Of a DNA stretch of 64,000 nucleotides, positions 36,813 through 47,505 are shown piece by piece. Under the pieces are notes generated by a model that did no database searches, had not been told where the DNA came from, and worked only from the letters and a program-made list of their open reading frames with translations. A program made the position numbers and the translations under genes. This stretch comes from Micromonospora gifhornensis (GTDB taxonomy: Bacteria > Actinomycetota > Actinomycetes > Mycobacteriales > Micromonosporaceae). Every line of letters starts with the position of its first letter. The stretch's first letter is position 1. The stretch covers positions 62,001-126,000 of the forward strand of contig NZ_BOPA01000017.1 of the NCBI RefSeq assembly GCF_016863515.1, in the 5' to 3' direction.

Positions 36813-38660
36813 TCACTCGGGGACGCGACGGTACGCGCCGTCGCTGGCGGAGGTGGCCATCGAGGCGTACGCGCGCAGCGCCGCGGAGACCGGGCGTTGC
36901 CTGTCGACCGGGGTGTACGGGCGGTCCCGCTTCTCCTGGGCGACCCGTCGGGCGTCCAGCACGTCGGCCGGCACGTTCAACTCGATCGACCGGTTCGGGA
37001 TGTCGATGACGATCTCGTCGCCCGGCTCCACAAGCGCGATCAGCCCGCCGGCGGCGGCCTCGGGGGAGGCGTGGCCGATGGACAGGCCCGAGGTGCCACC
37101 GGAGAACCGGCCGTCGGTGAGCAGCGCGCAGGCCCGGCCCAGTCCTCGGCCCTTGAGGAACGAGGTGGGGTAGAGCATCTCCTGCATGCCGGGGCCGCCC
37201 TTGGGGCCCTCGTAGCGGATCACCACCACGTCCCCGGCGACGATCTCCTTGGCCAGGATGGCGGTCACCGCGTCGTCCTGCGACTCGTACACCTTCGCCG
37301 GACCGCGGAAGGTCAGGCACTCCTCGGGCACCCCGGCGGTCTTCACCACGCAGCCGTCCGGTGCCAGGTTGCCGTAGAGGATGGCCAACCCGCCGTCGGC
37401 GCTGTACGCGTGCTCCAGGTCCCGGATGCAGCCCTCGGCGGCGTCGGTGTCCAGGGTGGACCAGCGGTTGGTGGTGGAGAACGGCTCGGTGGTGCGCACC
37501 CCGCCCGGCGCGGCGTGGAACAACTCGGTCGCCTCGGGGGTGGCCGAGCCGCCGCGCACGTCCCAGTCGGCCAGCCAGCGCTCCAGAGTGGGGGAGTGCA
37601 CCGCGTGCACGTCCCGGCGCAGCAGGCCGGCGCGGTCCAGTTCGCCGAGGATGGCCGGGATGCCACCGGCCCGGTGCACGTCCTCCATGTGGTACTGCGG
37701 GGAGTTCGGGGCGACCTTGGCCAGGCAGGGCACCCGGCGGGAGATCTCGTCGATGTCGGCGACGGTGAAGTCCAGTTCGGCCTCGCGGGCGGCGGCCAGC
37801 AGGTGCAGGATCGTGTTTGTCGAGCCACCCATCGCCACGTCCAGGGCGACGGCGTTCTCGAACGCGGCCCGGGAGGCCACCACCCGGGGCAGCACCGAGT
37901 CGTCGTCCTGGTCGTACCACCGCTTGGCGATGTCCACGACGGTGCGGCCGGCCTCGACGAACAGCGACCGCCGCGCGGCGTGGGTGGCAAGCGTCGAGCC
38001 GTTGCCGGGCAGCGCCAGCCCGATCGCCTCGGTGAGGCAGTTCATCGAGTTCGCGGTGAACATGCCCGAGCAGGAGCCACAGGTCGGGCAGGCGGAACGC
38101 TCGATCTCGCCGAGCTGGTCGTCGGTGACCGCCTCGTTGGAAGAGGCGATCATCGCGTCGATCAGGTCGATCTTGGAGTGGACGATGCCCTCGATGGCCA
38201 CCGTCTTGCCGGCCTCCATCGGGCCGCCGGAGACGAAGACGGTCGGGATGTTGAGCCGCAGCGCGGCCAGCAGCATGCCGGGGGTGATCTTGTCGCAGTT
38301 GGAGATGCAGACCAGGGCGTCGGCGCAGTGCGCGTTGACCATGTACTCCACCGCGTCGGCGATCAGCTCCCGGCTGGGCAGGGAGTAGAGCATGCCGCCG
38401 TGGCCCATGGCGATGCCGTCGTCGACCGCGATCGTGTTGAACTCCCGGCCCACCCCGCCGGCCTCGGCCACCGCGTCGGCCACCAGGCCGCCCATGTCCT
38501 TGAGGTGTACGTGACCCGGGACGAACTGGGTGAAACTGTTCGCGATGGCGACGATCGGCTTGCCGAAATCGTCGTCGGTCATCCCGGTGGCCCGCCACAG
38601 GGCCCGGGCACCGGCCATCGTCCGACCGTGCGTGGAGGTCTTCGACCGCAGCTCAGGCAT
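36813..38660 (-). CDS. ilvD: Dihydroxy-acid dehydratase
   Basis: A 615-residue Fe-S dehydratase catalysing the third common step of isoleucine and valine synthesis. Cluster ligands are visible: Cys122 in SNCDKITPG and the [10 protein letters not shown] block (191-200). The metal and substrate regions [13 protein letters not shown] and [14 protein letters not shown] are intact. Length is normal. ATG 38660 gives the standard start [20 protein letters not shown]; longer upstream frames are spurious. It is on the opposite strand from ilvBNC and separated from it by a c-di-GMP gene, so regulated separately. Confidence 0.97.
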   Translation of the reverse strand: MPELRSKTSTHGRTMAGARALWRATGMTDDDFGKPIVAIANSFTQFVPGHVHLKDMGGLVADAVAEAGGVGREFNTIAVDDGIAMGHGGMLYSLPSRELIADAVEYMVNAHCADALVCISNCDKITPGMLLAALRLNIPTVFVSGGPMEAGKTVAIEGIVHSKIDLIDAMIASSNEAVTDDQLGEIERSACPTCGSCSGMFTANSMNCLTEAIGLALPGNGSTLATHAARRSLFVEAGRTVVDIAKRWYDQDDDSVLPRVVASRAAFENAVALDVAMGGSTNTILHLLAAAREAELDFTVADIDEISRRVPCLAKVAPNSPQYHMEDVHRAGGIPAILGELDRAGLLRRDVHAVHSPTLERWLADWDVRGGSATPEATELFHAAPGGVRTTEPFSTTNRWSTLDTDAAEGCIRDLEHAYSADGGLAILYGNLAPDGCVVKTAGVPEECLTFRGPAKVYESQDDAVTAILAKEIVAGDVVVIRYEGPKGGPGMQEMLYPTSFLKGRGLGRACALLTDGRFSGGTSGLSIGHASPEAAAGGLIALVEPGDEIVIDIPNRSIELNVPADVLDARRVAQEKRDRPYTPVDRQRPVSAALRAYASMATSASDGAYRRVPE

Positions 38661-38770
38661 GTGTACCAGTCTGACACCGGCGAACCGGCAACGGACAGGC
38701 GAGCGCACTGTGTCCCAACAGATGCACACCAGATCCCCACGGACGGCGGTGATCCGGCAAAGTTGAGACC

Positions 38771-41116
38771 GTGCACACACCCCCGGGCATGATCGGCGCC
38801 GCGGTGCTGAGCGCGTTGGTCGCCATCGTGGCAGGTGTGTTGCTGGCCGCCGCCGCCCGGCATCGTAGTGGCCCACACCGGCAGGCGTACGTGCTGTTCA
38901 CCGTCGCCGCGGCGGTGTCCCTGGTCACCCTGCTGCTGGCCGCCGCCGGTGCGCTGAGCGCGAGTGAACACTGGGCGCACGAGCAGTCGCAACGCACCAG
39001 TTGGGCGAGTGCGGTCGCCGTGGGCACCGCGGTGAGCGGCCTGCTGTTCTGTGCCGGCCTGCTCCGGATGCCCGGGGTGGCCGGTTCGGTCGGCGCAGCC
39101 GCCCGGCTCGCGCTGGACAGCGTCGTGGTGGGGGCCGCGCTGTGGTTCGTCGGCTGGGTGCTGCTCTCCGAGCCGACCAGAGTGCTCGGCGACGCCACCC
39201 CGATGGCCTGCCCGGCGATCCTGCTCGCCTCGATCAGCGCGGCGCTGTGCAGTGGCCTCGCCATCATCCTGGTGCTGCGGGCCAGACCGCCGCGCCGTGG
39301 CCTCGCCGTGCTGGGCGCCGGCATCTCCGTGGCGACAAGCGGTGGCCTCGGCGTGGCGACCGGGCTCTGTCAGGTCGGTCCCGCGATGACGTCGATGAGC
39401 CTCGTGGTGCTCGCCGTGGGCCTGCTGACCGCCGCGGTGGCGATGAGCCGCATCGACCCGGCCGGGCAGCTCACCACCGACGTGATCCGCCACGACGGCG
39501 AGTACGCCTTCGTCCCGATGGCCGCGATGGCCGGCTCGGCGATGTACCACCTGCTCCAGGACGGCCGGTTCGACGCGCTGGGCATCGTCGCCGGCAGCGT
39601 GGAGGGTTTCGCCCTGGTCGCCCGGCAACACCTCACCCTGCACCAGGTCCGGGCGTACGCCCGCCGCCTCGCCGAGCGGGAGGCGCACTTCCGGCAGCTC
39701 GCGCACACCGATGCGTTGACCGGGTTGGCCAACCGGCGCGGGCTGCTGCGGGCGCTGCACGAGTGCGCGGCGGCGGGCACCCCCTGCATGCTGCTCAGCC
39801 TGGACCTGGACGGCTTCAAGAACGTCAACGACATGCGCGGCCACGACGTCGGGGACGCGGTGCTGGTCGAGGTCGGCCAGCGGCTGCGGGCCAACCTGCG
39901 CCCCGGCGACCTCGCCGCCCGCCTCGGCGGGGACGAGTTCGCGGTGCTGATGCACGGCGGGCCGGCCGAGGCGGGGGCGGTCGCCGAGCGGCTGCTGAAG
40001 GTGCTGGGCGGGGCCTACCCGCAGCCCGAGGGGCCGGTCTTCTGCTCGGTCAGCATCGGCCTGGCGACCTGGGCGGACACGCCGGACGTCGAGCTGCTGC
40101 TGCGGCACGCCGATCTGGCGCTGCGCTACGCCAAGCAGCGGGGCAAGAACCGGATCGAGCGCTACGACGGCGCGTACGACCGGCTGCTGCGTCGGCGGAC
40201 CACACTGGAGCACGAGTTGCGCGGCGCGATCGGCCGCAACGAGCTGCGGCTGGTCTTCCAGCCGGTGGCATCCCTGCCGTCGGTGCGCCCGGTCGGCGCG
40301 GAGGCGCTGCTGCGCTGGCACCACCCGGAGCTCGGCAACGTCCGGCCGGACGAGTTCATCCCGCTGGCCGAGGAGTCCGGGATCATCGCCGAACTCGGTG
40401 CCTGGGTGCTGCACGAGGCCTGTCGTCAACTGTCCCGGTGGCTCGCCGAGGGGCACGACGTCTGGGTGTCGGTGAACGTCTCGCCGCGCGAACTGCACGC
40501 CCCCGCCTACGTGGTCCAGGTCGCCGAGGCGCTGCGTACCCACCACGTCCCGCCGCAGCGGCTGGTGCTGGAGGTCACCGAGCACGCGGTCGCCACCGAT
40601 CTGGACGAGCTGATCCGGCGGCTGACGGCGCTGCGGCGGACCGGTGTGCGGATCGCCCTCGACGACTTCGGCGCCGGCTACTCCTCGCTGGGGCAGCTGC
40701 GCCGGCTCCCGATCGACATTCTCAAGATCGACCACGGGTTGGTGGCCGAGCACGAGCCGGTCCGGCCGGTCGGGCGCGACGGCCCGGCCTTCGCCCCCAT
40801 GGTCGACATCGTCATGCGGCTGGGTCACCAGTTCGGCCTGGAGGTCATCGCCGAGGGGGTCACCACCCCCACCGAGCTGGCCGCCGTGGTGGCCGCCGGC
40901 TGTCGATTCGGGCAGGGCGCGTTGTTCGGTTGGGGCGTACCGGCCGAGCATCTGGAGGCGATGCTGGAGGCGGCCACCTCCCCGGGGGCCCGACCGGCAC
41001 GGCCGGGGAGTCCGGCATCCGGGCCGACGCCGGCGCCGAGGGCCGGAAACGGCACATCAGAGCACGTCAAGCCGGGTGCAGGTGGCCTTTCGGGGGGTGG
41101 TGCGCCACGTCCGTGA
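38771..41116 (+). CDS. Membrane GGDEF-EAL c-di-GMP protein with inhibition site
   Basis: A 781-residue protein with about eight membrane segments (residues 8-225), a GGDEF domain and an EAL domain. GGDEF is intact at 386-390 and is preceded by the RxxD inhibitory site R377-P-G-D380 at the proper five-residue spacing. The EAL domain retains E511-[20 protein letters not shown] and AEGVTT. It could be bifunctional. A Pro/Gly-rich tail of about 60 residues follows. Position directly before ilvB matches the Streptomyces gene I recall as cdgF (SCO5511), from memory. GTG start; divergent from ilvD with 110 bases between start codons. Confidence 0.93.
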   Translation: MHTPPGMIGAAVLSALVAIVAGVLLAAAARHRSGPHRQAYVLFTVAAAVSLVTLLLAAAGALSASEHWAHEQSQRTSWASAVAVGTAVSGLLFCAGLLRMPGVAGSVGAAARLALDSVVVGAALWFVGWVLLSEPTRVLGDATPMACPAILLASISAALCSGLAIILVLRARPPRRGLAVLGAGISVATSGGLGVATGLCQVGPAMTSMSLVVLAVGLLTAAVAMSRIDPAGQLTTDVIRHDGEYAFVPMAAMAGSAMYHLLQDGRFDALGIVAGSVEGFALVARQHLTLHQVRAYARRLAEREAHFRQLAHTDALTGLANRRGLLRALHECAAAGTPCMLLSLDLDGFKNVNDMRGHDVGDAVLVEVGQRLRANLRPGDLAARLGGDEFAVLMHGGPAEAGAVAERLLKVLGGAYPQPEGPVFCSVSIGLATWADTPDVELLLRHADLALRYAKQRGKNRIERYDGAYDRLLRRRTTLEHELRGAIGRNELRLVFQPVASLPSVRPVGAEALLRWHHPELGNVRPDEFIPLAEESGIIAELGAWVLHEACRQLSRWLAEGHDVWVSVNVSPRELHAPAYVVQVAEALRTHHVPPQRLVLEVTEHAVATDLDELIRRLTALRRTGVRIALDDFGAGYSSLGQLRRLPIDILKIDHGLVAEHEPVRPVGRDGPAFAPMVDIVMRLGHQFGLEVIAEGVTTPTELAAVVAAGCRFGQGALFGWGVPAEHLEAMLEAATSPGARPARPGSPASGPTPAPRAGNGTSEHVKPGAGGLSGGGAPRP

Positions 41117-41134
41117 ACCAAAATGTGGGATCAG

Positions 41135-41163
41135 TTGACTCATCGCATGAGATGCGTCAGTCT
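41135..41163 (+). promoter_or_regulatory. Promoter of the ilvBNC leader, with overlapping palindrome
   Basis: TTGACT (41135-41140), 17 bases, CAGTCT (41158-41163). Transcription would begin about at 41170, the A of the leader-peptide ATG. An imperfect 24-base palindrome (TGAC-T-CATC-GCATGA-GATG-C-GTCA, 41136-41159) fills the promoter and could be an operator. Confidence 0.5.
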
Positions 41164-41169
41164 TGAGCC

Positions 41170-41202
41170 ATGTCGTACCGGTCGCTGCGAGTACTTATCT
41201 GA
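41170..41202 (+). CDS. ilvB leader peptide (attenuation)
   Basis: A ten-codon reading frame MSYRSLRVLI. Its last five codons include Leu, Val, Leu and Ile (CTG, GTA, CTT, ATC), with GTA and CTT being rare choices in this GC-rich DNA. Stop TGA abuts an 11-bp hairpin, followed by an intrinsic terminator and then ilvB. This is the classical layout for ribosome-mediated attenuation: starved ribosomes stall at the Leu/Val/Ile codons and alter the downstream fold. The start falls at the predicted transcription start, so it may be read leaderless. Confidence 0.7.
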   Translation: MSYRSLRVLI

Positions 41203-41228
41203 GCGCACTCTCTGTCTGAGAGTGCGCT
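41202..41228 (+). promoter_or_regulatory. Attenuator hairpin of the ilvB leader
   Basis: AGCGCACTCTC (41202-41212) is exactly complementary to 41218-41228 around a five-base loop. It starts on the last base of the leader stop codon, so ribosome position would decide whether it forms. I did not identify a convincing alternative antiterminator pairing by eye. Confidence 0.65.
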
Positions 41229-41259
41229 GGCCCCGTGCATCTGGCACGAGGGCTTTTTT
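41229..41259 (+). terminator. Intrinsic terminator of the ilvB leader
   Basis: GCCCCGTGC (41230-41238) pairs with GCACGAGGGC (41244-41253), leaving one bulged A, and six T follow (41254-41259). A U-tailed terminator is unusual in this GC-rich window; the only other one I saw precedes cimA. Confidence 0.85.
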
Positions 41260-41340
41260 GTTGCCGTCGACCCAACGCCCGCGGTTCGTCCGCGTGCACA
41301 GTGTGAGCAGCCCAACCAACTCCAGCCGAAGGCAATCGCC

Positions 41341-43206
41341 ATGACGAGACCCACACCAGAGACGCTCGCCCACTCCGTCCGGCGCGCCCGTAGCTCCGCC
41401 GAGACCACGGGTGACAACGACCACACCCGCGCCGCCGCCGCTGCGGCCCCGGCGGTACGCCCCGCTCAGGTCTCCGGCGCCGGCTCGCTGGTGCGCTCCC
41501 TGGAGGCACTCGGCGTCGACGTCGTCTTCGGTATCCCCGGTGGCGCGATCCTGCCTGCGTACGACCCGCTGTACGACTCGACCGTCCGGCACATCCTGGT
41601 CCGGCACGAGCAGGGCGCCGGCCACGCGGCGACCGGCTACGCGCAGGCCACCGGCAGGGTCGGTGTCTGCATCGCGACCTCCGGTCCGGGTGCGACAAAC
41701 CTGGTCACCCCGATCGCCGACGCGTACATGGACTCGGTGCCGCTGGTGGCGATCACCGGCCAGGTGGCCCGGCCCGCCATCGGCACGGACGCCTTCCAGG
41801 AGGCGGACATCCAGGGCATCACGCTGCCGATCACCAAGCACAACTTCCTGGTGCAGGACGCCAGCGAGATCCCCCGCATCCTGGCCGAGGCGTTCCACCT
41901 GGCCTCGACCGGTCGGCCCGGCCCGGTCCTGGTGGACATCCCCAAGGACGTCCTCCAGGCGGAGACCACCTTCGCCTGGCCGCCCACCCTGGATCTGCCC
42001 GGCTACCGGCCGACCATGCATCCGCACGGCAAGCAGATCCGCGAAGCGGCCCGGCTGATGACCACCGCCCGCCGCCCGGTGCTCTACGTCGGCGGCGGCG
42101 TGCTCAAGGCCGGGGCCACCGAGGGGTTGCGCCGGCTGGCCGAGCTGACCGGCATCCCGGTGGTGACCACCCTGATGGCGCTCGGCGCGTTCCCCGACTC
42201 GCACCGGCAGCACCTGGGCATGCCCGGCATGCACGGCACGGTCGCCGCGGTCTACGGGCTGCAGAAGGCCGACCTGATCGTGGCGCTCGGCGCCCGGTTC
42301 GACGACCGGGTCACCGGCAAGCTGGACTCGTTCGCGCCGGACGCCACGGTGGTCCACGCCGACATCGACCCGGCCGAGATCGGCAAGAACCGGCACGCCG
42401 ACGTGCCGATCGTCGGTGACGCCCGCTACGTCATCGACGAGCTGCTCGCGGCGGTCACCGCCGAGCGGGCGGCCGGGCGGGTCGCCGAGCTCGGCGACTG
42501 GTGGACGCAGCTGGACGACCTGCGTGCGCGTTACCCGCTGGGCTACGAGGAGCCTTCCGACGGCACCCTCTCCCCGCAGTACGTGATCAAGCGGCTGGGC
42601 GAGATCGCCGGCCCGGACGCGATCTACGTCGCCGGCGTCGGCCAGCACCAGATGTGGGCCTCCCAGTTCATCTCGTACGAGAAGCCGCAGACCTGGCTGA
42701 ACTCCGGTGGCCTCGGCACCATGGGGTACGCGGTGCCGGCGGCGATGGGCGCCAAGGTCGGCAGGCCCGACACGGTGGTCTGGGGCATCGACGGCGACGG
42801 CTGCTTCCAGATGACCAACCAGGAGCTGGCCACCTGCGCGCTGGAGGGCATCCCGGTCAAGATCGCCGTGATCAACAACGGCAACCTCGGCATGGTCCGC
42901 CAGTGGCAGACCCTGTTCTACGGTGAGCGCTACTCCAACACCGACCTGGGCACCCACAAGCACCGCATTCCGGACTTCGTCAAGCTGGCCGAGGCGCTCG
43001 GCTGCGTCGGGCTGCGGTGCGAGACCGCCGAGGACGTCGACAAGACGATCGAGGCGGCGATGTCCATCAACGACGCACCGGTGGTCATCGACTTCGTGGT
43101 CGGCAAGGACGCGATGGTCTGGCCGATGGTCGCCGCCGGTACCAGCAACGACGAGATCATGTTCGCCCGCGGCGTTCGCCCGACCTTCGACGAGGACGAT
43201 ATCTAA
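41341..43206 (+). CDS. ilvB: Acetolactate synthase large (catalytic) subunit
   Basis: A 621-residue TPP/FAD enzyme performing the first common step of branched-chain amino acid synthesis. Catalytic Glu90 lies in [10 protein letters not shown]. The FAD region includes TDAFQEADI; the TPP motif is [15 protein letters not shown]...NNGNLGMV. An N-terminal Ala/Arg-rich extension of about 45 residues precedes the conserved [24 protein letters not shown] start is 82 bases after the attenuator. It overlaps ilvN by one base. Confidence 0.97.
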   Translation: MTRPTPETLAHSVRRARSSAETTGDNDHTRAAAAAAPAVRPAQVSGAGSLVRSLEALGVDVVFGIPGGAILPAYDPLYDSTVRHILVRHEQGAGHAATGYAQATGRVGVCIATSGPGATNLVTPIADAYMDSVPLVAITGQVARPAIGTDAFQEADIQGITLPITKHNFLVQDASEIPRILAEAFHLASTGRPGPVLVDIPKDVLQAETTFAWPPTLDLPGYRPTMHPHGKQIREAARLMTTARRPVLYVGGGVLKAGATEGLRRLAELTGIPVVTTLMALGAFPDSHRQHLGMPGMHGTVAAVYGLQKADLIVALGARFDDRVTGKLDSFAPDATVVHADIDPAEIGKNRHADVPIVGDARYVIDELLAAVTAERAAGRVAELGDWWTQLDDLRARYPLGYEEPSDGTLSPQYVIKRLGEIAGPDAIYVAGVGQHQMWASQFISYEKPQTWLNSGGLGTMGYAVPAAMGAKVGRPDTVVWGIDGDGCFQMTNQELATCALEGIPVKIAVINNGNLGMVRQWQTLFYGERYSNTDLGTHKHRIPDFVKLAEALGCVGLRCETAEDVDKTIEAAMSINDAPVVIDFVVGKDAMVWPMVAAGTSNDEIMFARGVRPTFDEDDI

Positions 43207-43721
43207 TGACGATGCACACGCTCTCCGTGTTGGTGGAGAACAAGCCGGGCGTGCTGGCCCGGGTCTCCGGGCTGTTCTCCCGGCGCGGCTTCAACATCGA
43301 CAGTCTCGCGGTCGGCGAGACCGAGAACCCGGACGTCTCGCGGATCACCATCGTGGTCAACGCCGACTCCTCGCCGCTGGAGCAGGTCACCAAGCAGCTC
43401 AACAAGCTGGTCAACGTGCTCAAGATCGTCGAGCTGGACCCGTCGACCTCGGTTGCCCGTGAGTTGCTGCTGGTGAAGGTGCGCGCCGACCGTAACGCCC
43501 GGGGGCAGGTCCTGGAGACGGTAAGCCTGTTCCGCGCCCGGGTGGTCGACGTGGCCGCGGACACCCTCACCATCGAGGCCACCGGCACCCCCGACAAACT
43601 CGACGCGCTGCTGCGCGACCTCGAGTCGTTCGGCATCAAGGAAATGGTCCAGTCGGGCCAGGTCGCGATCGGACGCGGTCCGCGTGCGATCACCGCCGGT
43701 CCGGCCCTGCGGGCCGCCTGA
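43206..43721 (+). CDS. ilvN: Acetolactate synthase small (regulatory) subunit
   Basis: A 171-residue subunit that raises activity and confers valine feedback inhibition. The N-terminal ACT domain begins TLSVLVENKPGVLARVSGLF and includes RRGFNIDSLAVG; the C-terminal domain starts near residue 85 (ELLLVKVRAD). The ATG shares its A with the ilvB stop (TAATG), giving tight coupling. ilvC follows after 78 bases. Also called ilvH in many annotations. Confidence 0.97.
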   Translation: MTMHTLSVLVENKPGVLARVSGLFSRRGFNIDSLAVGETENPDVSRITIVVNADSSPLEQVTKQLNKLVNVLKIVELDPSTSVARELLLVKVRADRNARGQVLETVSLFRARVVDVAADTLTIEATGTPDKLDALLRDLESFGIKEMVQSGQVAIGRGPRAITAGPALRAA

Positions 43722-44813
<1,092 letters not shown>

Positions 44814-44848
44814 GGTCTCGTCGGCGCACTGAGAGCAGTCTCACCTCA

Positions 44849-44896
44849 ACGGCACCCGCACCCGGCGTTCTCCCCGACGCCGGGTGCGGGTGCCGT
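44849..44896 (+). terminator. 20-bp perfect hairpin ending ilvBNC
   Basis: ACGGCACCCGCACCCGGCGT (44849-44868) is exactly complemented by 44877-44896 around an eight-base loop, 36 bases after ilvC. There is no T run. The remainder of the 299-base gap to serA holds no evident gene. Confidence 0.8.
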
Positions 44897-45112
44897 GCTG
44901 TGAGCGGCCGGACAACGGGCGTTAACACGCACGTCACGTCCGGTTTGTGAGGGCACTCACCCCGTACTGCGGGGTATGTGGGGCGGCCGGGCCCCTACGA
45001 TCGCGGGTAGGTGTTCCAGGCCGCTGCACCTGACGGCCATGGCCCAGCCCACGCCGGGCGCAGCGCAGCGTCCAGCGCTGGCCGACCGCTCTGACGACAT
45101 CTACGAGGACCA

Positions 45113-46711
45113 ATGACTCCTGTCGTACTGATCGCCGAAGAACTCGCTCCTGCCGCAATCGAGGTGCTCGCCCACGACTTCGACGTCCGGCACGTCGACG
45201 GCACCGACCGTCCGGCTCTGCTCTCCGCACTCGCCGAGGCCGACGCCGTCATCGTCCGCAGCGCCACCCAGATTGACGCCGAGGCGATCGCCGCCGCACC
45301 CCGGCTGAAGGTCGTGGCCCGGGCGGGCGTGGGTCTGGACAACGTCGAGGTGCCGGCCGCCACCGCGCGGGGCGTCATGGTCGTCAACGCCCCCACCTCC
45401 AACATCGTCTCCGCGGCCGAGCAGGCCGTCGCGCTGCTGCTCGCGGTCGCCCGCAACACCGCCTCCGCCAGCGCCGCGCTCAAGGCGGGGGAGTGGAAGC
45501 GGTCGAAGTACACCGGCGTGGAGCTGCAGGGCAAGACCGTGGGCGTCGTCGGCCTGGGCCGCATCGGCGTGCTGTTCGCGTCCCGCATCGCCGCGTTCGG
45601 CACCCGGCTGATCGCGTACGACCCGTACATCCAGCCGGCCCGGGCCGCGCAGCTCGGCGTGCGCCTGGTCGGCCTGGAGGAGCTGCTGCGGGAGAGCGAC
45701 TTCATCTCCATCCACCTGCCGAAGACCCCGGAGACCGTGGGCCTGATCGGTGAGAAGGAGCTGTCGATCGTCAAGCCGGGCGTACGGATCATCAACGCCG
45801 CTCGCGGCGGGCTGGTCGACGAGCAGGCGCTCGCCAACGCGCTGGCCGAGGGCCGGGTCGCCGGTGCCGGCGTGGACGTGTACGCCAAGGAGCCGTGCAC
45901 CTCCTCGCCGCTGTTCGCCTTCGACAACGTGGTGGCCACCCCGCACCTGGGCGCCTCCACCGCCGAGGCGCAGGACAAGGCCGGCCTGGCCGTGGCCAAG
46001 AGCGTGAAGCTGGCGTTGCAGGGCGAGTTCGTGCCGGACGCGGTGAACGTGCAGGCCGGTGGCGTGGTCGCCGAGGACGTACGCCCGCTGCTGCCGCTGG
46101 CCGAGAAGCTCGGCCGGGCCTTCACCGCGGTCGCCGGTGGCGTCGCCGCCAGCGTCACCGTCGAGGTACGCGGTGAGATCGTCAACCACGACGTGTCGGT
46201 GCTCAAGCTCGCCGCCACCAAGGGCCTGTTCAGCTCCGTGGTGGAGGAGCAGGTGACCTACGTCAACGCGCCGCACCTGGCCGCCCAGCGTGGCGTGGAG
46301 GTGGCGCTGACCACCCAGACCGAGACCGTGGAGCACCCGGTGCTGGTCACCGTACGCGGTGCCCTGCCCGACGGTCGTACGGTGAGCGTCTCCGGCACGG
46401 TGACCCACGCCGGCACCCGGGACATCATCAAGCTGACCGAGGTGGACGGCTTCGACGTGGAGATCGGGGCGGAGGGCATCCTGCTCTTCCTCCGCTACGC
46501 CGACCGTCCGGGCGTGGTCGGCACCGTCGGCACGCTGCTCGGCGAGGCCGGCATCAACATCGCGGCGATGCAGGTGGCCCGTCGGGAAGCCGGCGGCGAG
46601 ACGCTGATGACCCTCACCGTCGACCAGGCGCTCGGCGCCGACCTGCTCACCTCGGCGGCCGACTCGATCGGCGCGGCCTCGGCCAGCGCGGCGGACCTGC
46701 GCGACGAGTAG
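45113..46711 (+). CDS. serA: D-3-phosphoglycerate dehydrogenase
   Basis: A 532-residue enzyme for the first step of serine synthesis. Substrate and Rossmann domains (VGLGRIG near residue 146), catalytic Arg in NAARGGLV and His in TPHLGAS, an intervening domain, and a C-terminal ACT domain from about 455 (LLFLRYADRPGVVGTVGTLL), the long actinobacterial type regulated by serine. ATG 45113 lies in GACCAATG with a weak ribosome site. Upstream TACGAT (44996-45001) is a possible -10. It does not carry an attenuator like those of ilvB and cimA. Confidence 0.97.
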   Translation: MTPVVLIAEELAPAAIEVLAHDFDVRHVDGTDRPALLSALAEADAVIVRSATQIDAEAIAAAPRLKVVARAGVGLDNVEVPAATARGVMVVNAPTSNIVSAAEQAVALLLAVARNTASASAALKAGEWKRSKYTGVELQGKTVGVVGLGRIGVLFASRIAAFGTRLIAYDPYIQPARAAQLGVRLVGLEELLRESDFISIHLPKTPETVGLIGEKELSIVKPGVRIINAARGGLVDEQALANALAEGRVAGAGVDVYAKEPCTSSPLFAFDNVVATPHLGASTAEAQDKAGLAVAKSVKLALQGEFVPDAVNVQAGGVVAEDVRPLLPLAEKLGRAFTAVAGGVAASVTVEVRGEIVNHDVSVLKLAATKGLFSSVVEEQVTYVNAPHLAAQRGVEVALTTQTETVEHPVLVTVRGALPDGRTVSVSGTVTHAGTRDIIKLTEVDGFDVEIGAEGILLFLRYADRPGVVGTVGTLLGEAGINIAAMQVARREAGGETLMTLTVDQALGADLLTSAADSIGAASASAADLRDE

Positions 46712-46728
46712 CCGTTTCAGGCACATGG

Positions 46729-46764
46729 CGACCAGGGGCCCGGCTTCGGCCGGGCCCCTGGTCG
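46729..46764. terminator. 16-bp hairpin with TTCG loop after serA
   Basis: CGACCAGGGGCCCGGC (46729-46744), loop TTCG, exact complement to 46764. The UUCG tetraloop closed by C-G is exceptionally stable. It lies between convergent genes and can serve both strands. Confidence 0.85.
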
Positions 46765-46795
46765 TATCCGTCTCAGTTGTGCCGGGGCGGGATGG

Positions 46796-47152
46796 TCAGC
46801 CGGGCAGCCGGGCTACCGGCGGCGGATAGACCGAGCCGTCCTGGGCGTCGAACAGCATCAGCCGGTGCTCTCCGGCCAGCCGTTCGATGTCGAGCAGCAC
46901 CTGGTCCGCGCAGGCCGGGTCGAGATTCAACTCGACATGGTCGGCTGCCGCGTGCAGTGGTACCACTGCCCAGGGGCTACCCGCCACCGGCCGGTCGGGG
47001 TAGCTGGCGGTGATCGCCCGGTAGAAGGCGACCACCCGTGGATCCGGTTGGCGCTGGCCGTGCTGGCCCTCCCGGCACCGCCGCACCGCCGCTCGCACGT
47101 CCTCAGGCGTCGCCCCGTCGGCCAGGGCCCACACGCTCAGATCGAAACTCAC
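46796..47152 (-). CDS. Conserved hypothetical protein, 118 residues
   Basis: A small soluble protein that I do not recognise as a named family. It begins SFDLSVWALADGATPEDV and has a conserved-looking core (VELNLDPACADQVLLDIERL) and the end LMLFDAQDGSVYPPP; I recall similar actinobacterial hypothetical proteins. No signal peptide or membrane segment. Composition and codon use fit a real gene. GTG start at 47152. It stands alone between serA and apbE. Confidence 0.65.
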   Translation of the reverse strand: MSFDLSVWALADGATPEDVRAAVRRCREGQHGQRQPDPRVVAFYRAITASYPDRPVAGSPWAVVPLHAAADHVELNLDPACADQVLLDIERLAGEHRLMLFDAQDGSVYPPPVARLPG

Positions 47153-47505
47153 GGCCGACAGCGTGCCATCCGCGATTCACCTTGTCGAAAACGCCCCTAC
47201 CACAACGCGTTCGGCGAGTCGACCGGACTGGGTGGATGGTCCCCTGTAGAACCCTTGCCGGGAAACGCGCGGATTCGCTAGCGTACCGATGCGGTTCTGG
47301 CAGCTCGCGACGCGGCCCGTCTTCGGGTGGCGAGGTCGACGTCCCGGTTGGCCGGCCCGCACCCCTCGATTGCGCGAGCCTCGCGCATTCGTCGTCGACC
47401 GGCCTCCACAGCCGTTGCCGCGGCAGTGGAGGCCGATCGCTGCTCTCCACGATGGACGTGTCCGTGGCGATGCCGGGACCGGCAGCACTCCCGCCCGGTC
47501 GGCGG
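47153..47505. other. 353-base gene-free region
   Basis: No frame here has convincing protein character. It holds a 17-base palindrome TGCGCGAG-C-CTCGCGCA (47371-47387), a 9-bp hairpin at 47401-47434, and presumably the promoter of the minus-strand gene ending at 46796. Confidence 0.5.
47401..47434 (-). terminator. Possible hairpin downstream of apbE
   Basis: GGCCTCCAC (47401-47409) and GTGGAGGCC (47426-47434) flank a 16-base loop, 70-105 bases past the apbE stop. No T run. Confidence 0.4.

Noticed and set aside
44897..45112. Search for a serine-codon leader or riboswitch before serA
   Set aside because: No leader peptide plus terminator arrangement and no riboswitch consensus I recognise.
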